Shown: piece by piece, positions 8,389 through 14,629 of the stretch | Layout: the number at the start of each line of letters is the position of its first letter | How positions within the stretch are numbered: the first letter of the stretch is position 1 | Position numbers and translations under genes: made by a program | The notes under the pieces: model-generated | What the model was told of the DNA's origin: nothing | Database searches by the model: none | What the model saw: only the letters and a program-made list of their open reading frames with translations | Source of the DNA: Paludibacteraceae bacterium | Lineage (GTDB): Bacteria > Bacteroidota > Bacteroidia > Bacteroidales > Paludibacteraceae | Assembly (NCBI GenBank): GCA_017625155.1 | Contig: JAGALP010000006.1 | Span: 1-64,000 of the forward strand | Direction: 5' to 3' | Length of the DNA: 64,000 bases

Positions 8389-9036
8389 ATGGAAGAAGCA
8401 AAAACCATCATCAATGTAGCAGGCGACTACGTACAGTCCAAACATGTGGACTATGAAATTAATAATGTCGAAGCAGGAGGCATCGGCATTCAGATAGTCA
8501 ATAACTCCCAACCAACTATCAATACTCCACTAAGCAAACCTATTACTTCAAAAAAGTCCCCACATTTTCTTGAAACACCTACGTTCATTTATCGTTACTT
8601 CAACTCTGATCCTAATAGCAATCAGCGAATCCATCTCTTGTATCGCTATCTGTGCAAAGAATATAAGGAGACTAAAACGTATATAGACCCTAACACGCCA
8701 TCTGACCACTTTTATTCGCTCTTTACTGGAGAAAGAAATAATCATGTTATTCGATGGGCAGGAGATAAACAATATCTATCCTATTTGATAAAGCTACTGC
8801 AAAAACGCAAGATTATTGATATTCCGCAAGGAATGACCATTTGGACTATTACTCAAAATCATTTTTCGGACTATCACGGAAACTATTGCGCTGATTATCG
8901 CAGTCAGCACACACCGAGTGATGCACACAAAGCAGCTATTGAACGCTTCGTTGATATCCTCGACCCAACTGCTATGTCTACAACGGAACTAACTGAACTA
9001 TCCCGCAAACTCAGCGACTCATTCAGCGGTAAATAA
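8389..9036 (+). CDS. Unrecognised protein with VAGDY-type N-terminal strand module
   Basis: 215 residues from ATG 8389; a longer in-frame start at 8323 would add 22 residues lying in the preceding mini-gene and is less likely. The first 40 residues form a strand-rich module (VAGDYV, INNVEAGGIGIQIV), followed by a P/T/S linker to about residue 60. A helical C-terminal region of about 150 residues contains IHLLYRYLCKEY and YLSYLIKLLQKRKI. Similar G-D-Y/V strand modules precede effectors in some bacterial conflict proteins, but I cannot assign a family. It is the last gene of a four-gene group closed by a terminator. Confidence 0.7.
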   Translation: MEEAKTIINVAGDYVQSKHVDYEINNVEAGGIGIQIVNNSQPTINTPLSKPITSKKSPHFLETPTFIYRYFNSDPNSNQRIHLLYRYLCKEYKETKTYIDPNTPSDHFYSLFTGERNNHVIRWAGDKQYLSYLIKLLQKRKIIDIPQGMTIWTITQNHFSDYHGNYCADYRSQHTPSDAHKAAIERFVDILDPTAMSTTELTELSRKLSDSFSGK

Positions 9037-9063
9037 AAATATCAAATAATTTGCATTTTCTTT

Positions 9064-9103
9064 GGAATGTACTGAATAACAGTGCATTCCTTTTTCTTTT
9101 TTA
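9064..9103 (+). terminator. Terminator closing the 7483-9036 group
   Basis: GGAATG (9064-9069) pairs with CATTCC (9085-9090), followed by TTTTTCTTTTTT. Confidence 0.75.
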
Positions 9104-9246
9104 TATGTCTATTGGCTAAAAATAGGTATTTCTCTCTCATATTCTTCCAAAACGCTGAGTATTCAGCACCCCTTTAATAAGTGAAAGCGTTTCGCAAAAA
9201 GACGGACGCAGAAACATATTGTATAACTACTAAAACAATAAAGAAT

Positions 9247-9510
9247 ATGAAAGAAAAACATTTCGTCATCATCTCCATTCCCTGCCAAAGTGCAGAAGAG
9301 ATACAGAAAGCCAAAGAGGCAGTCCTCTATCACCTTGAAACCCTCAACCCAGAGTTCGAAACCAAGGGCACCACCCTCACAGTTAAGGTCGTCCCCATTG
9401 ACCCTCAACTCTTCCTTCCTGACGAGGCATGCGACATCATCCGCCAAACCCTCGCCCAATCGCTCACCTTCAATCATTGCTGGACATGCACACTTCAAAC
9501 TATTAACTAA
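9247..9510 (+). CDS. Unrecognised 87-residue protein
   Basis: A soluble, mixed strand/helix product with no signal peptide. The ATG at 9247 is preferred over an upstream GTG at 9181, because the added residues are polar, lie in an apparent leader and have no similarity to anything around. It stands 32 bp before the first of the small paralogue genes and shares their direction and base composition, so co-transcription is likely. No function can be proposed. Confidence 0.6.
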   Translation: MKEKHFVIISIPCQSAEEIQKAKEAVLYHLETLNPEFETKGTTLTVKVVPIDPQLFLPDEACDIIRQTLAQSLTFNHCWTCTLQTIN

Positions 9511-9542
9511 CCTTATTTATTAACTTTTTAAACTACAAGCTT

Positions 9543-9854
9543 ATGTCTAAAATCAAATTAGAAGCACCGTTCCGTCAATTCCGTGGCAAAATCTGCAAAC
9601 ACTCCGACATCATCTTCAAACAGATGTACGGCGAAACCTTCACCTCACAAATCTGCAACCCACGTACCAAACCTTACTCTCAAGCAGAGTTAGACCGTCA
9701 GGACTTGTTCCGTCAAGCAGCTGCTGCAACCAAGACTGCCTTGGCAAACCCAACCACTCGTGCTACCTACGAAGCAGAGTTCGAGGCACAAACCAAGTAC
9801 AAATCCCTCTATGGCTATGTCCTGGCAAAAGAGCATGCAAAACTCAAATCTTAA
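9543..9854 (+). CDS. Small paralogue family member 1 (~103 residues)
   Basis: This is one of at least three full-length members of a small family in this region. The shared pattern is an N-terminal P-(I/F)-x2-(I/F)-x-G-K-(I/F)-x-K, a tyrosine-containing strand, an S-x-x-E or S-A-A-Q turn, R-x-x-F, a helix with A-x-x-x-(L/M)-x-(D/N)-P, and a C-terminal KYKSLYGYV. The products are basic and soluble. Small basic proteins of this layout occur in Bacteroidales accessory regions, but I do not know the function; nucleic acid binding is only a guess from charge. Confidence 0.7.
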   Translation: MSKIKLEAPFRQFRGKICKHSDIIFKQMYGETFTSQICNPRTKPYSQAELDRQDLFRQAAAATKTALANPTTRATYEAEFEAQTKYKSLYGYVLAKEHAKLKS

Positions 9855-9968
9855 CCCCAATCATTAACCTTTAATCTCAATTATTAATCATTCACATTAC
9901 CGCCGTTATCATCAGCAGGTATCCAACAGCGATAGCGGTCGGTTTTGTGAACTAAAACACAAAACCTT

Positions 9969-10286
9969 ATGGCACAAGTTGTTTACGAAGACCCAATCCA
10001 TCACCTCTCGGGCAAAATCTCCAAAAAGTACCGCACTTGCTACAACTACCGCAAGCAGTCCGACCGCAAGTACACATCCGTACATGGCGACCGTACCACT
10101 CCAGTTTCCGCATCCGAACGCGCATGGCGTGACACATTTACTCAAATATGTGCTGCCACTCGCGACCGCATGATAGATCCAAACTACATCGCAATGGATC
10201 AAGTAGGTTTTATCAGACAAACCAAGTACAAAACATTCTATCAGTATGTCTGGAACCTCATGCGTGATGAAATAGAAGGCAAGTAA
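9969..10286 (+). CDS. Small paralogue family member 2 (105 residues)
   Basis: It aligns with the previous gene end to end: DPIHHLSGKISKK against APFRQFRGKICKH at the start, and FIRQTKYKTFYQYV against FEAQTKYKSLYGYV near the end. The middle has R-x-x-F and a DP turn as in its paralogue. It follows that gene by about 115 bp. The divergence between the two suggests an old duplication rather than assembly error. Function unknown. Confidence 0.7.
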   Translation: MAQVVYEDPIHHLSGKISKKYRTCYNYRKQSDRKYTSVHGDRTTPVSASERAWRDTFTQICAATRDRMIDPNYIAMDQVGFIRQTKYKTFYQYVWNLMRDEIEGK

Positions 10287-10368
10287 TCTGCACTCATCTC
10301 CCCTGCCGGCGAGGCAATACCTCGCCGCAGGCAACACCACTTCTCTAAACACTCAACTTTAAACTAAG

Positions 10369-10584
10369 ATGAAACCACTAACTGACACACAAAAACAACG
10401 CTTCGTCAAGGCAATCAAATACCTTGCATTGGCTATCGCTACATCTATTGCAATGGCTCTTGGACTCACCTCGTGTAATGTCACCCGTACCATCACAACT
10501 GAAAGCAAGTCCCTCACCCAAGGAGATACCGCAATCATCATCCAAGTCAAAACTATTGAATCCTACAACGCCAAAAAGAATTAA
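10369..10584 (+). CDS. Small membrane-anchored lipoprotein, smalltalk-like
   Basis: A 71-residue protein with a basic N-terminus, a hydrophobic helix (about residues 16-34) and a lipobox-like ALGLTSC ending at the cysteine, then a short polar tail. This matches the layout of the small 'smalltalk' proteins that accompany HU-like and amidase genes in Bacteroidales accessory islands, although those usually stop soon after the cysteine. It is probably inserted in, or lipid-anchored to, the envelope. Its presence next to unknown small paralogues fits such an island. Confidence 0.6.
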   Translation: MKPLTDTQKQRFVKAIKYLALAIATSIAMALGLTSCNVTRTITTESKSLTQGDTAIIIQVKTIESYNAKKN

Positions 10585-10665
10585 CTCCAAGCGGTCTGTT
10601 TATACAAGGGATTTTCTCCCCCATTACAAGGTGCTCGTTTCACTTGCAACTATATTTCACTGGAT

Positions 10666-10830
10666 AAAGGATTGTTTGAATTTCCCAGAAAAGGACTCTT
10701 TCTTGCCATTGGATAGACTGCATACACTTCGATGAGCTACTTCGTATCTCCTCTTTTGCATATACTCGCGTGAGCGTGTTCCTTCAGTATCAATTACTCT
10801 TTGTTGTCCCAAATGGTGCTGCTCCTGCTC
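10666..10830. repeat. Dispersed repeat copy 1 (partner at 26250-26412, inverted)
   Basis: Reading the + strand here against the - strand of 26250-26412 gives a long imperfect match. It includes AAAGGATTGTTTGAA, AAAAGGACTCTTTCTT, a GCATAT-x-CTCGCGT...GAGCG-x-GTTCCTT block, and TTGT...CCCAAATGG. The two copies are ~15.5 kb apart and in opposite orientation. The 26.3-kb copy carries an inserted hairpin. This could be the remnant of a mobile element. Confidence 0.6.
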
Positions 10831-10906
10831 TGGTATATTCTACGCGCCATTGAGCGTTCTCTTGAGCGTCCGCTCCGATCTCGGCTGCCTCCTCAGGGTA
10901 TTGCTT
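10790..10906 (-). pseudogene. Decayed minus-strand fragment related to the 11052-11267 reading frame
   Basis: On the minus strand the frame reads KQYPEEAAEIGADAQENAQWR and runs 39 codons to a TGA at 10790-10792. The plus-strand frame at 11052 contains KQYPEEAAELFAAAQENAKWR. Upstream the minus frame is closed by a stop, and an offset of two A residues would restore GTGGAT-AAG, so this is a frameshifted remnant. The two related fragments point toward opposite strands, producing a 25-bp perfect inverted repeat. Confidence 0.55.
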
Positions 10907-11178
10907 TTATCCACAGCAGCCTCACCCTTTTCAATTCTCCTCTCACCATATCGGCAAATTGATTTGCCTTCCTCGCCAAGCCCTTGCTGTATGATATGGT
11001 TCGAGGAGTTCTTGATGGGTTCGTATAAGGTAGTTCTATGTCCTCGTAGCGGTGAGGGCTACTTCGGACTCGCGCGGCGTACTTACTCCTTGCAATGTCT
11101 CCCAGACATTGCTGCGGTACGCCTTAATCGCTTCACATTTCGCTTCAGTGGCTAAGCAATACCCTGAGGAGGCAGCCG
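10882..11178. repeat. 25-bp perfect inverted repeat between two gene remnants
   Basis: The 25 bases at 10882-10906 are the exact reverse complement of 11154-11178, separated by 247 bp. The repeat lies inside the homologous parts of the two decayed frames, so it probably reflects inverted duplication of a coding segment rather than a transposon end. Confidence 0.75.
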
Positions 11179-11267
11179 AATTGTTTGCCGCAGCCCAAGA
11201 GAATGCTAAGTGGCGTTATCGCTCATATCTCCGCATGCTCAGCACTAACTGGACCAACGAGGAGTAA
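11052..11267 (+). pseudogene. Small reading frame, probable remnant of a paralogue
   Basis: A GTG-initiated frame of 71 codons whose C-terminal half (SVAKQYPEEAAELFAAAQENAKWRYRSYLRML) is related to the minus-strand fragment at 10790-10906. Its first ~25 residues have no counterpart. In a second frame the stretch from 11016 reads MGSYKVVL...YFGLARRTYS, which weakly recalls the start of Bacteroidales HU-like proteins. The region 10590-11050 otherwise contains no coherent gene. I read it as a decayed cluster end followed by a terminator. Confidence 0.4.
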
Positions 11268-11286
11268 TCCTTAAATTCCTTACAAT

Positions 11287-11320
11287 AAAAAGCCCTTCGC
11301 TCTTGCGAGGGGCTTTTTTA
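11287..11320 (+). terminator. Strong terminator
   Basis: AAAAAGCCC (11287-11295) pairs with GGGCTTTTT (11310-11318) and runs into a T tract. It closes the 9247-11267 stretch and could act in both directions. Confidence 0.8.
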
Positions 11321-11376
11321 TCCTCCCACACTCCCCCTGTCCTTCGCTATCATCTCGCTATTGCTTTCGCACTATT

Positions 11377-11409
11377 ATCGGAGGATAATCGGAGGATAAT
11401 CGCAGGATA
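11377..11409. repeat. 11-bp tandem repeat, 3 units
   Basis: Units ATCGGAGGATA, ATCGGAGGATA and ATCGCAGGATA lie head to tail in gene-free DNA. Similar 11-bp arrays, with different units, occur at 35408, 37204 and 40977. Confidence 0.85.
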
Positions 11410-11503
11410 ATGATAGTATTACCCTAAGAACTCCCTATGAACACCGTATCAATCTCCTATACATCATAAAGTTAAGCTCTAAACACTAAACTTCAAACAA
11501 AAA

Positions 11504-11535
11504 TTTGCATAATTCACAAATTTTCTGTACCTTTG
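11504..11535 (+). promoter_or_regulatory. Promoter for the gene at 11562
   Basis: TTTG at 11504-11507 and TACCTTTG at 11528-11535, 20 bp apart. Confidence 0.8.
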
Positions 11536-11561
11536 CCTCGCTATTTAATCATCGACGAAAT

Positions 11562-11903
11562 ATGGCTCGTATCAATCTCATCCACCCCATTGACTCCATT
11601 AGTGGAGCTTTCGTTAAACGCGAGCGCGTGTATTACCGCACGCGTAACGGTCGCACGCATGCTTATAAGGTGGTCCATCCTTATAAAGGCGAAGCTTCAG
11701 CTGCTCAGTCAGCAGGTCGCCAAAGCTTTGGCGACTGTGTCCGCCAGGCCTCAGCTATTCTGCACGATGCCGAGCAACGTGCAGAATGGCAAACACGCTA
11801 CGATGCGTATCGTAAGAAGGTCGAGCGTTACCCCAACTCCTACCCTCATCCTTGTGGCTCGTTATACGCTTTCATCATCTCCACCCTCCGCCAGCAAGAC
11901 TAA
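11562..11903 (+). CDS. Small paralogue family member 3 (113 residues)
   Basis: Starts at ATG 11562, just downstream of its own promoter; the frame extends upstream only through the promoter itself. It shares the family outline of 9543 and 9969: HPIDSISGAFVKRERVYYRTRNG at the start, AAQSAGRQSFGDCVRQA in the middle, D-A-E-Q-R-A-E-W, and GSLYAFI near the end. It is the most basic of the three. Having its own promoter suggests independent expression. Function unknown. Confidence 0.75.
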   Translation: MARINLIHPIDSISGAFVKRERVYYRTRNGRTHAYKVVHPYKGEASAAQSAGRQSFGDCVRQASAILHDAEQRAEWQTRYDAYRKKVERYPNSYPHPCGSLYAFIISTLRQQD

Positions 11904-12042
11904 TTCACAGAGATTTCTCGTACTATAGGTTTAGTTATCATCGGTTGGCAGAATAAAGAAAAAACTCGTGTGCTTTTGAATGATTATTTTCGCTAACTAA
12001 TCCTTGTTATTAAACCTTAAATATAAACTTTCAACAAGAATG

Positions 12043-12074
12043 TTTGGCTAATTCAAAATAATTCCGTATCTTTG
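12043..12074 (+). promoter_or_regulatory. Promoter for the PHP-domain gene
   Basis: TTTG at 12043-12046 and TATCTTTG at 12067-12074, 20 bp apart; the ATG follows at 12106. Confidence 0.8.
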
Positions 12075-12105
12075 CAGTCATAAGTTTATTAATCAAACAA
12101 AAACC

Positions 12106-14244
12106 ATGAAAGAAATCAAAAATTATAAAGCTGATTTACATATCCATACTCCTGCATCAAAGTGCTATAAGGGCAATAAAACAGAAGATGAATATTTACA
12201 AATAATCACATCCGCTACTAAGAAAGGGTTGGATGTTATTGCTATTACCGATCATAATTCGATTGAGGGCTATAAAACTCTAATTAAATACAAAGAGAAA
12301 ATATTGAATGATATTGATACACTAACAAAATTAACAGATTCAAACGAAGCATTAGCTCAAGTTGCTAAATATAAATCAATAATGGACTCTTTTAATAAAC
12401 TTCTTATTTTGCCTGGAGTAGAATTTGAAGTTAATAATGGAATACATTTATTAGTCCTATTTAATCCAAAAACAAATCTCGTTGATATTGAAACGTTCTT
12501 GCGCGATGGTGGCTATGACGAAGAGTCTTTCGGACATGAAGATGGTATTTTGTCTAATTGGTCAATTTTTGATTTGTACAAAGAGACATGTAGATATGAT
12601 TGTATAGTTTTAGATGCCCATACTGATTCTAATAAAGGAATATTCAATACACTTTCATCTGGGAATACAAGAGCCTATGCGTTTTCTAATGCTGCACTGA
12701 GGGGTGTTTGTTATAAAAATGAGAAACAAAGAGGAAATATTCAGAAACTACTTAATTCTGATGCAAAATATTCTCGACACATTCCATTAGCGTTTTTAAA
12801 ATCATCTGATGCTCATTGCATTGGCGATATAGGAATTGAATTTACCTATTTGCGCTTAATGGATCTAACTTGGGAGAGTTTCAAGAATGCATTCGAGAAC
12901 CCGACCGAATCAGTGTCTACTACTTCTCCCACGATTCTAGATACTATTAAAAGAATAACAAATGCAGGCCCATGTTTTTGTATAACAGATTATAATACTG
13001 AAACTAACAAAAGATTATTTCTAGAAGTGATATGTGGATTGGCGAATTCTGGAGGCGGATTTATATTGTTAGGGATGGAAAATACGGATGTAATATCAGG
13101 AATATGCGGTGATAAAAACATTAACTTGTTCTATGAAAATTTTAATCTTTTTTGGGAACGAGAAGTTTTGTTTCATATATTTAGGTTGGTATATGCTAGT
13201 TATAATGTATATCTATTAAAAGAGAATAAATATATTGTAAGTGTTAGAATAAATCGTCATGATGATCTATTGGATATAGACAAAGAGGGTATTATTTATT
13301 ATGAAGAAAAAGGTAGTATAATCAAATTGGATGCAATTAAAATTCAAAACATTCTATCCCAAAAGTCTTCCAATAAATGTTATGAACAAATTAATAATGA
13401 ATTGTCAATTATTAAAAAAAGTACAGCTGCAATAGAGACATATTTTAAATCCCTTCCTATTATTAACACTTATGAAGAACATGCAACTTATTTAAGATCT
13501 ATAATTACATCATATGAACATTTAGAGCCTGTCAAATTAACTCTTTTATTAGAGCACCAACTGGAACAGAGATATAAGGCTAATCCCAATGGAGCAAATA
13601 GAGGTAACATTTTATATCTTGAAAAAATGCAGAAGCCTAGACTTCAAGAAGCATATTTAAGAATTTCATTACCCGAATTTAGGTTAAATAATTTGCCGAC
13701 AACAAAAACAGATAAGGAATACTTGTATCTTATTCCTGGAGGGGCACTATATTATTCAAAAAAGAATATCCATTATATTTCACCGAACAAGATACCTGCT
13801 TATCGATTCTGCGTAAAAAAGGAATATCCTATAAAGTTTTTATGTGCATTCCTAAAATCGTCGTATTTCCTATGGTTCCTAAAAAACAAATTTAATACTA
13901 TTGATTTATGCAATACAAGTGTATTTAATAGCATTACAATACCAAAATTGCATTTGAAAAATCTACAAGAAAAATCTATTATAGATGATATTGAAATGGC
14001 TTTTGATCAAATCTTAGACTTAGAACAAAAATTTTTAGCACTAAAACCTTCCACAAATAGCGATTATCTTTCTCAAATAAATAGCCATAATGATGAGACA
14101 AAGAAATATTTTGCAGAAATTGATAGACATATCTATAAACTATTAAAATTGCAAAAAGATGAAATACAGATTATAGAAGAAAATTTGCGAGCAAATTATA
14201 TTTATGTTGCCAGTAGTATAGGGGTAGAATTAGACGATGAATAA
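12106..14244 (+). CDS. PHP-domain protein with AlbA-like and TRD-like regions, putative defence protein
   Basis: A 712-residue, AT-rich gene of three parts. The first is a PHP phosphoesterase domain with DLHIHTPAS at residues 10-18 (metal-binding H-x-H) and AITDHNS near 47, plus VLDAHTD near 170. The second is an AlbA_2/Schlafen-like region at about 290-430 (LEVICGLANSGGGFILLGMEN). The third is a C-terminal region at about 530-700 (IKFLCAFLKSSYFLWFLKNKF, then an IIDDIE...LDLEQKFLAL helix and LLKLQKDEIQIIEEN). That layout resembles the target-recognition half of type II/BREX methyltransferases and HsdS subunits. PHP domains cut phosphoesters, and a TRD-like end implies DNA recognition. It is a lone gene with its own promoter beside other defence genes. 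Nuclease function is inference. Confidence 0.7.
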   Translation: MKEIKNYKADLHIHTPASKCYKGNKTEDEYLQIITSATKKGLDVIAITDHNSIEGYKTLIKYKEKILNDIDTLTKLTDSNEALAQVAKYKSIMDSFNKLLILPGVEFEVNNGIHLLVLFNPKTNLVDIETFLRDGGYDEESFGHEDGILSNWSIFDLYKETCRYDCIVLDAHTDSNKGIFNTLSSGNTRAYAFSNAALRGVCYKNEKQRGNIQKLLNSDAKYSRHIPLAFLKSSDAHCIGDIGIEFTYLRLMDLTWESFKNAFENPTESVSTTSPTILDTIKRITNAGPCFCITDYNTETNKRLFLEVICGLANSGGGFILLGMENTDVISGICGDKNINLFYENFNLFWEREVLFHIFRLVYASYNVYLLKENKYIVSVRINRHDDLLDIDKEGIIYYEEKGSIIKLDAIKIQNILSQKSSNKCYEQINNELSIIKKSTAAIETYFKSLPIINTYEEHATYLRSIITSYEHLEPVKLTLLLEHQLEQRYKANPNGANRGNILYLEKMQKPRLQEAYLRISLPEFRLNNLPTTKTDKEYLYLIPGGALYYSKKNIHYISPNKIPAYRFCVKKEYPIKFLCAFLKSSYFLWFLKNKFNTIDLCNTSVFNSITIPKLHLKNLQEKSIIDDIEMAFDQILDLEQKFLALKPSTNSDYLSQINSHNDETKKYFAEIDRHIYKLLKLQKDEIQIIEENLRANYIYVASSIGVELDDE

Positions 14245-14285
14245 TATGCTCACCGATAGGACAGATGTATTTTATAACACTTTTA

Positions 14286-14317
14286 TTTGCTATTCTTAAA
14301 AAAATATAGTATCTTTG
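14286..14317 (+). promoter_or_regulatory. Promoter for the MORN/trypsin gene
   Basis: TTTG at 14286-14289 and TATCTTTG at 14310-14317, 20 bp apart. The start codon lies about 305 nt downstream, leaving an unusually long leader. Confidence 0.75.
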
Positions 14318-14411
14318 CAACCGAAATAACAAAATAACATTTTCAGCCTATGGTAAACCAGCATCGTAAAGGCGATGCATGACATATTTTATTTAAGCGT
14401 TTAGATTGTGC

Positions 14412-14536
14412 TTGGGTATCTAAAAACTGGACACTTTTAGGAACTCACCGAGAACAAAGCTAGGACGCTCGCGCTACGCGTGAGCTTTTGTTCAGTAATT
14501 TGGTGAGTGAGGCGAGTCCAGTGCCGAGATACCCAA
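14412..14536 (+). other. Large imperfect hairpin in the leader of the 14630 gene
   Basis: Nested arms pair in order: TTGGGTATCT (14412-14421) with AGATACCCAA (14527-14536); ACTGGAC (14426-14432) with GTCCAGT (14516-14522); CTCACC (14444-14449) with GGTGAG (14502-14507); GAACAAAGCT (14452-14461) with AGCTTTTGTTC (14483-14493). About 125 nt folds into one long rod. It could be a structured 5' leader or a miniature inverted-repeat element. The rest of 14245-14629 holds a promoter and a small hairpin (GCATCG/CGATGC, 14361-14378), with no further gene seen. Confidence 0.6.
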
Positions 14537-14629
14537 AGAACGACAAAGTTCACGTTTTTTATTGTGTCAAATTTCAAATATAATACTAACTATCAAAGGT
14601 TGCACCCGACACGAATTAGGGTTAAAAGT

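Noticed and set aside
10850-11155. Plus-strand frame across the 25-bp inverted repeat
   Set aside because: Its first half is antisense to a paralogue remnant and its second half matches HU-like proteins too weakly to call.
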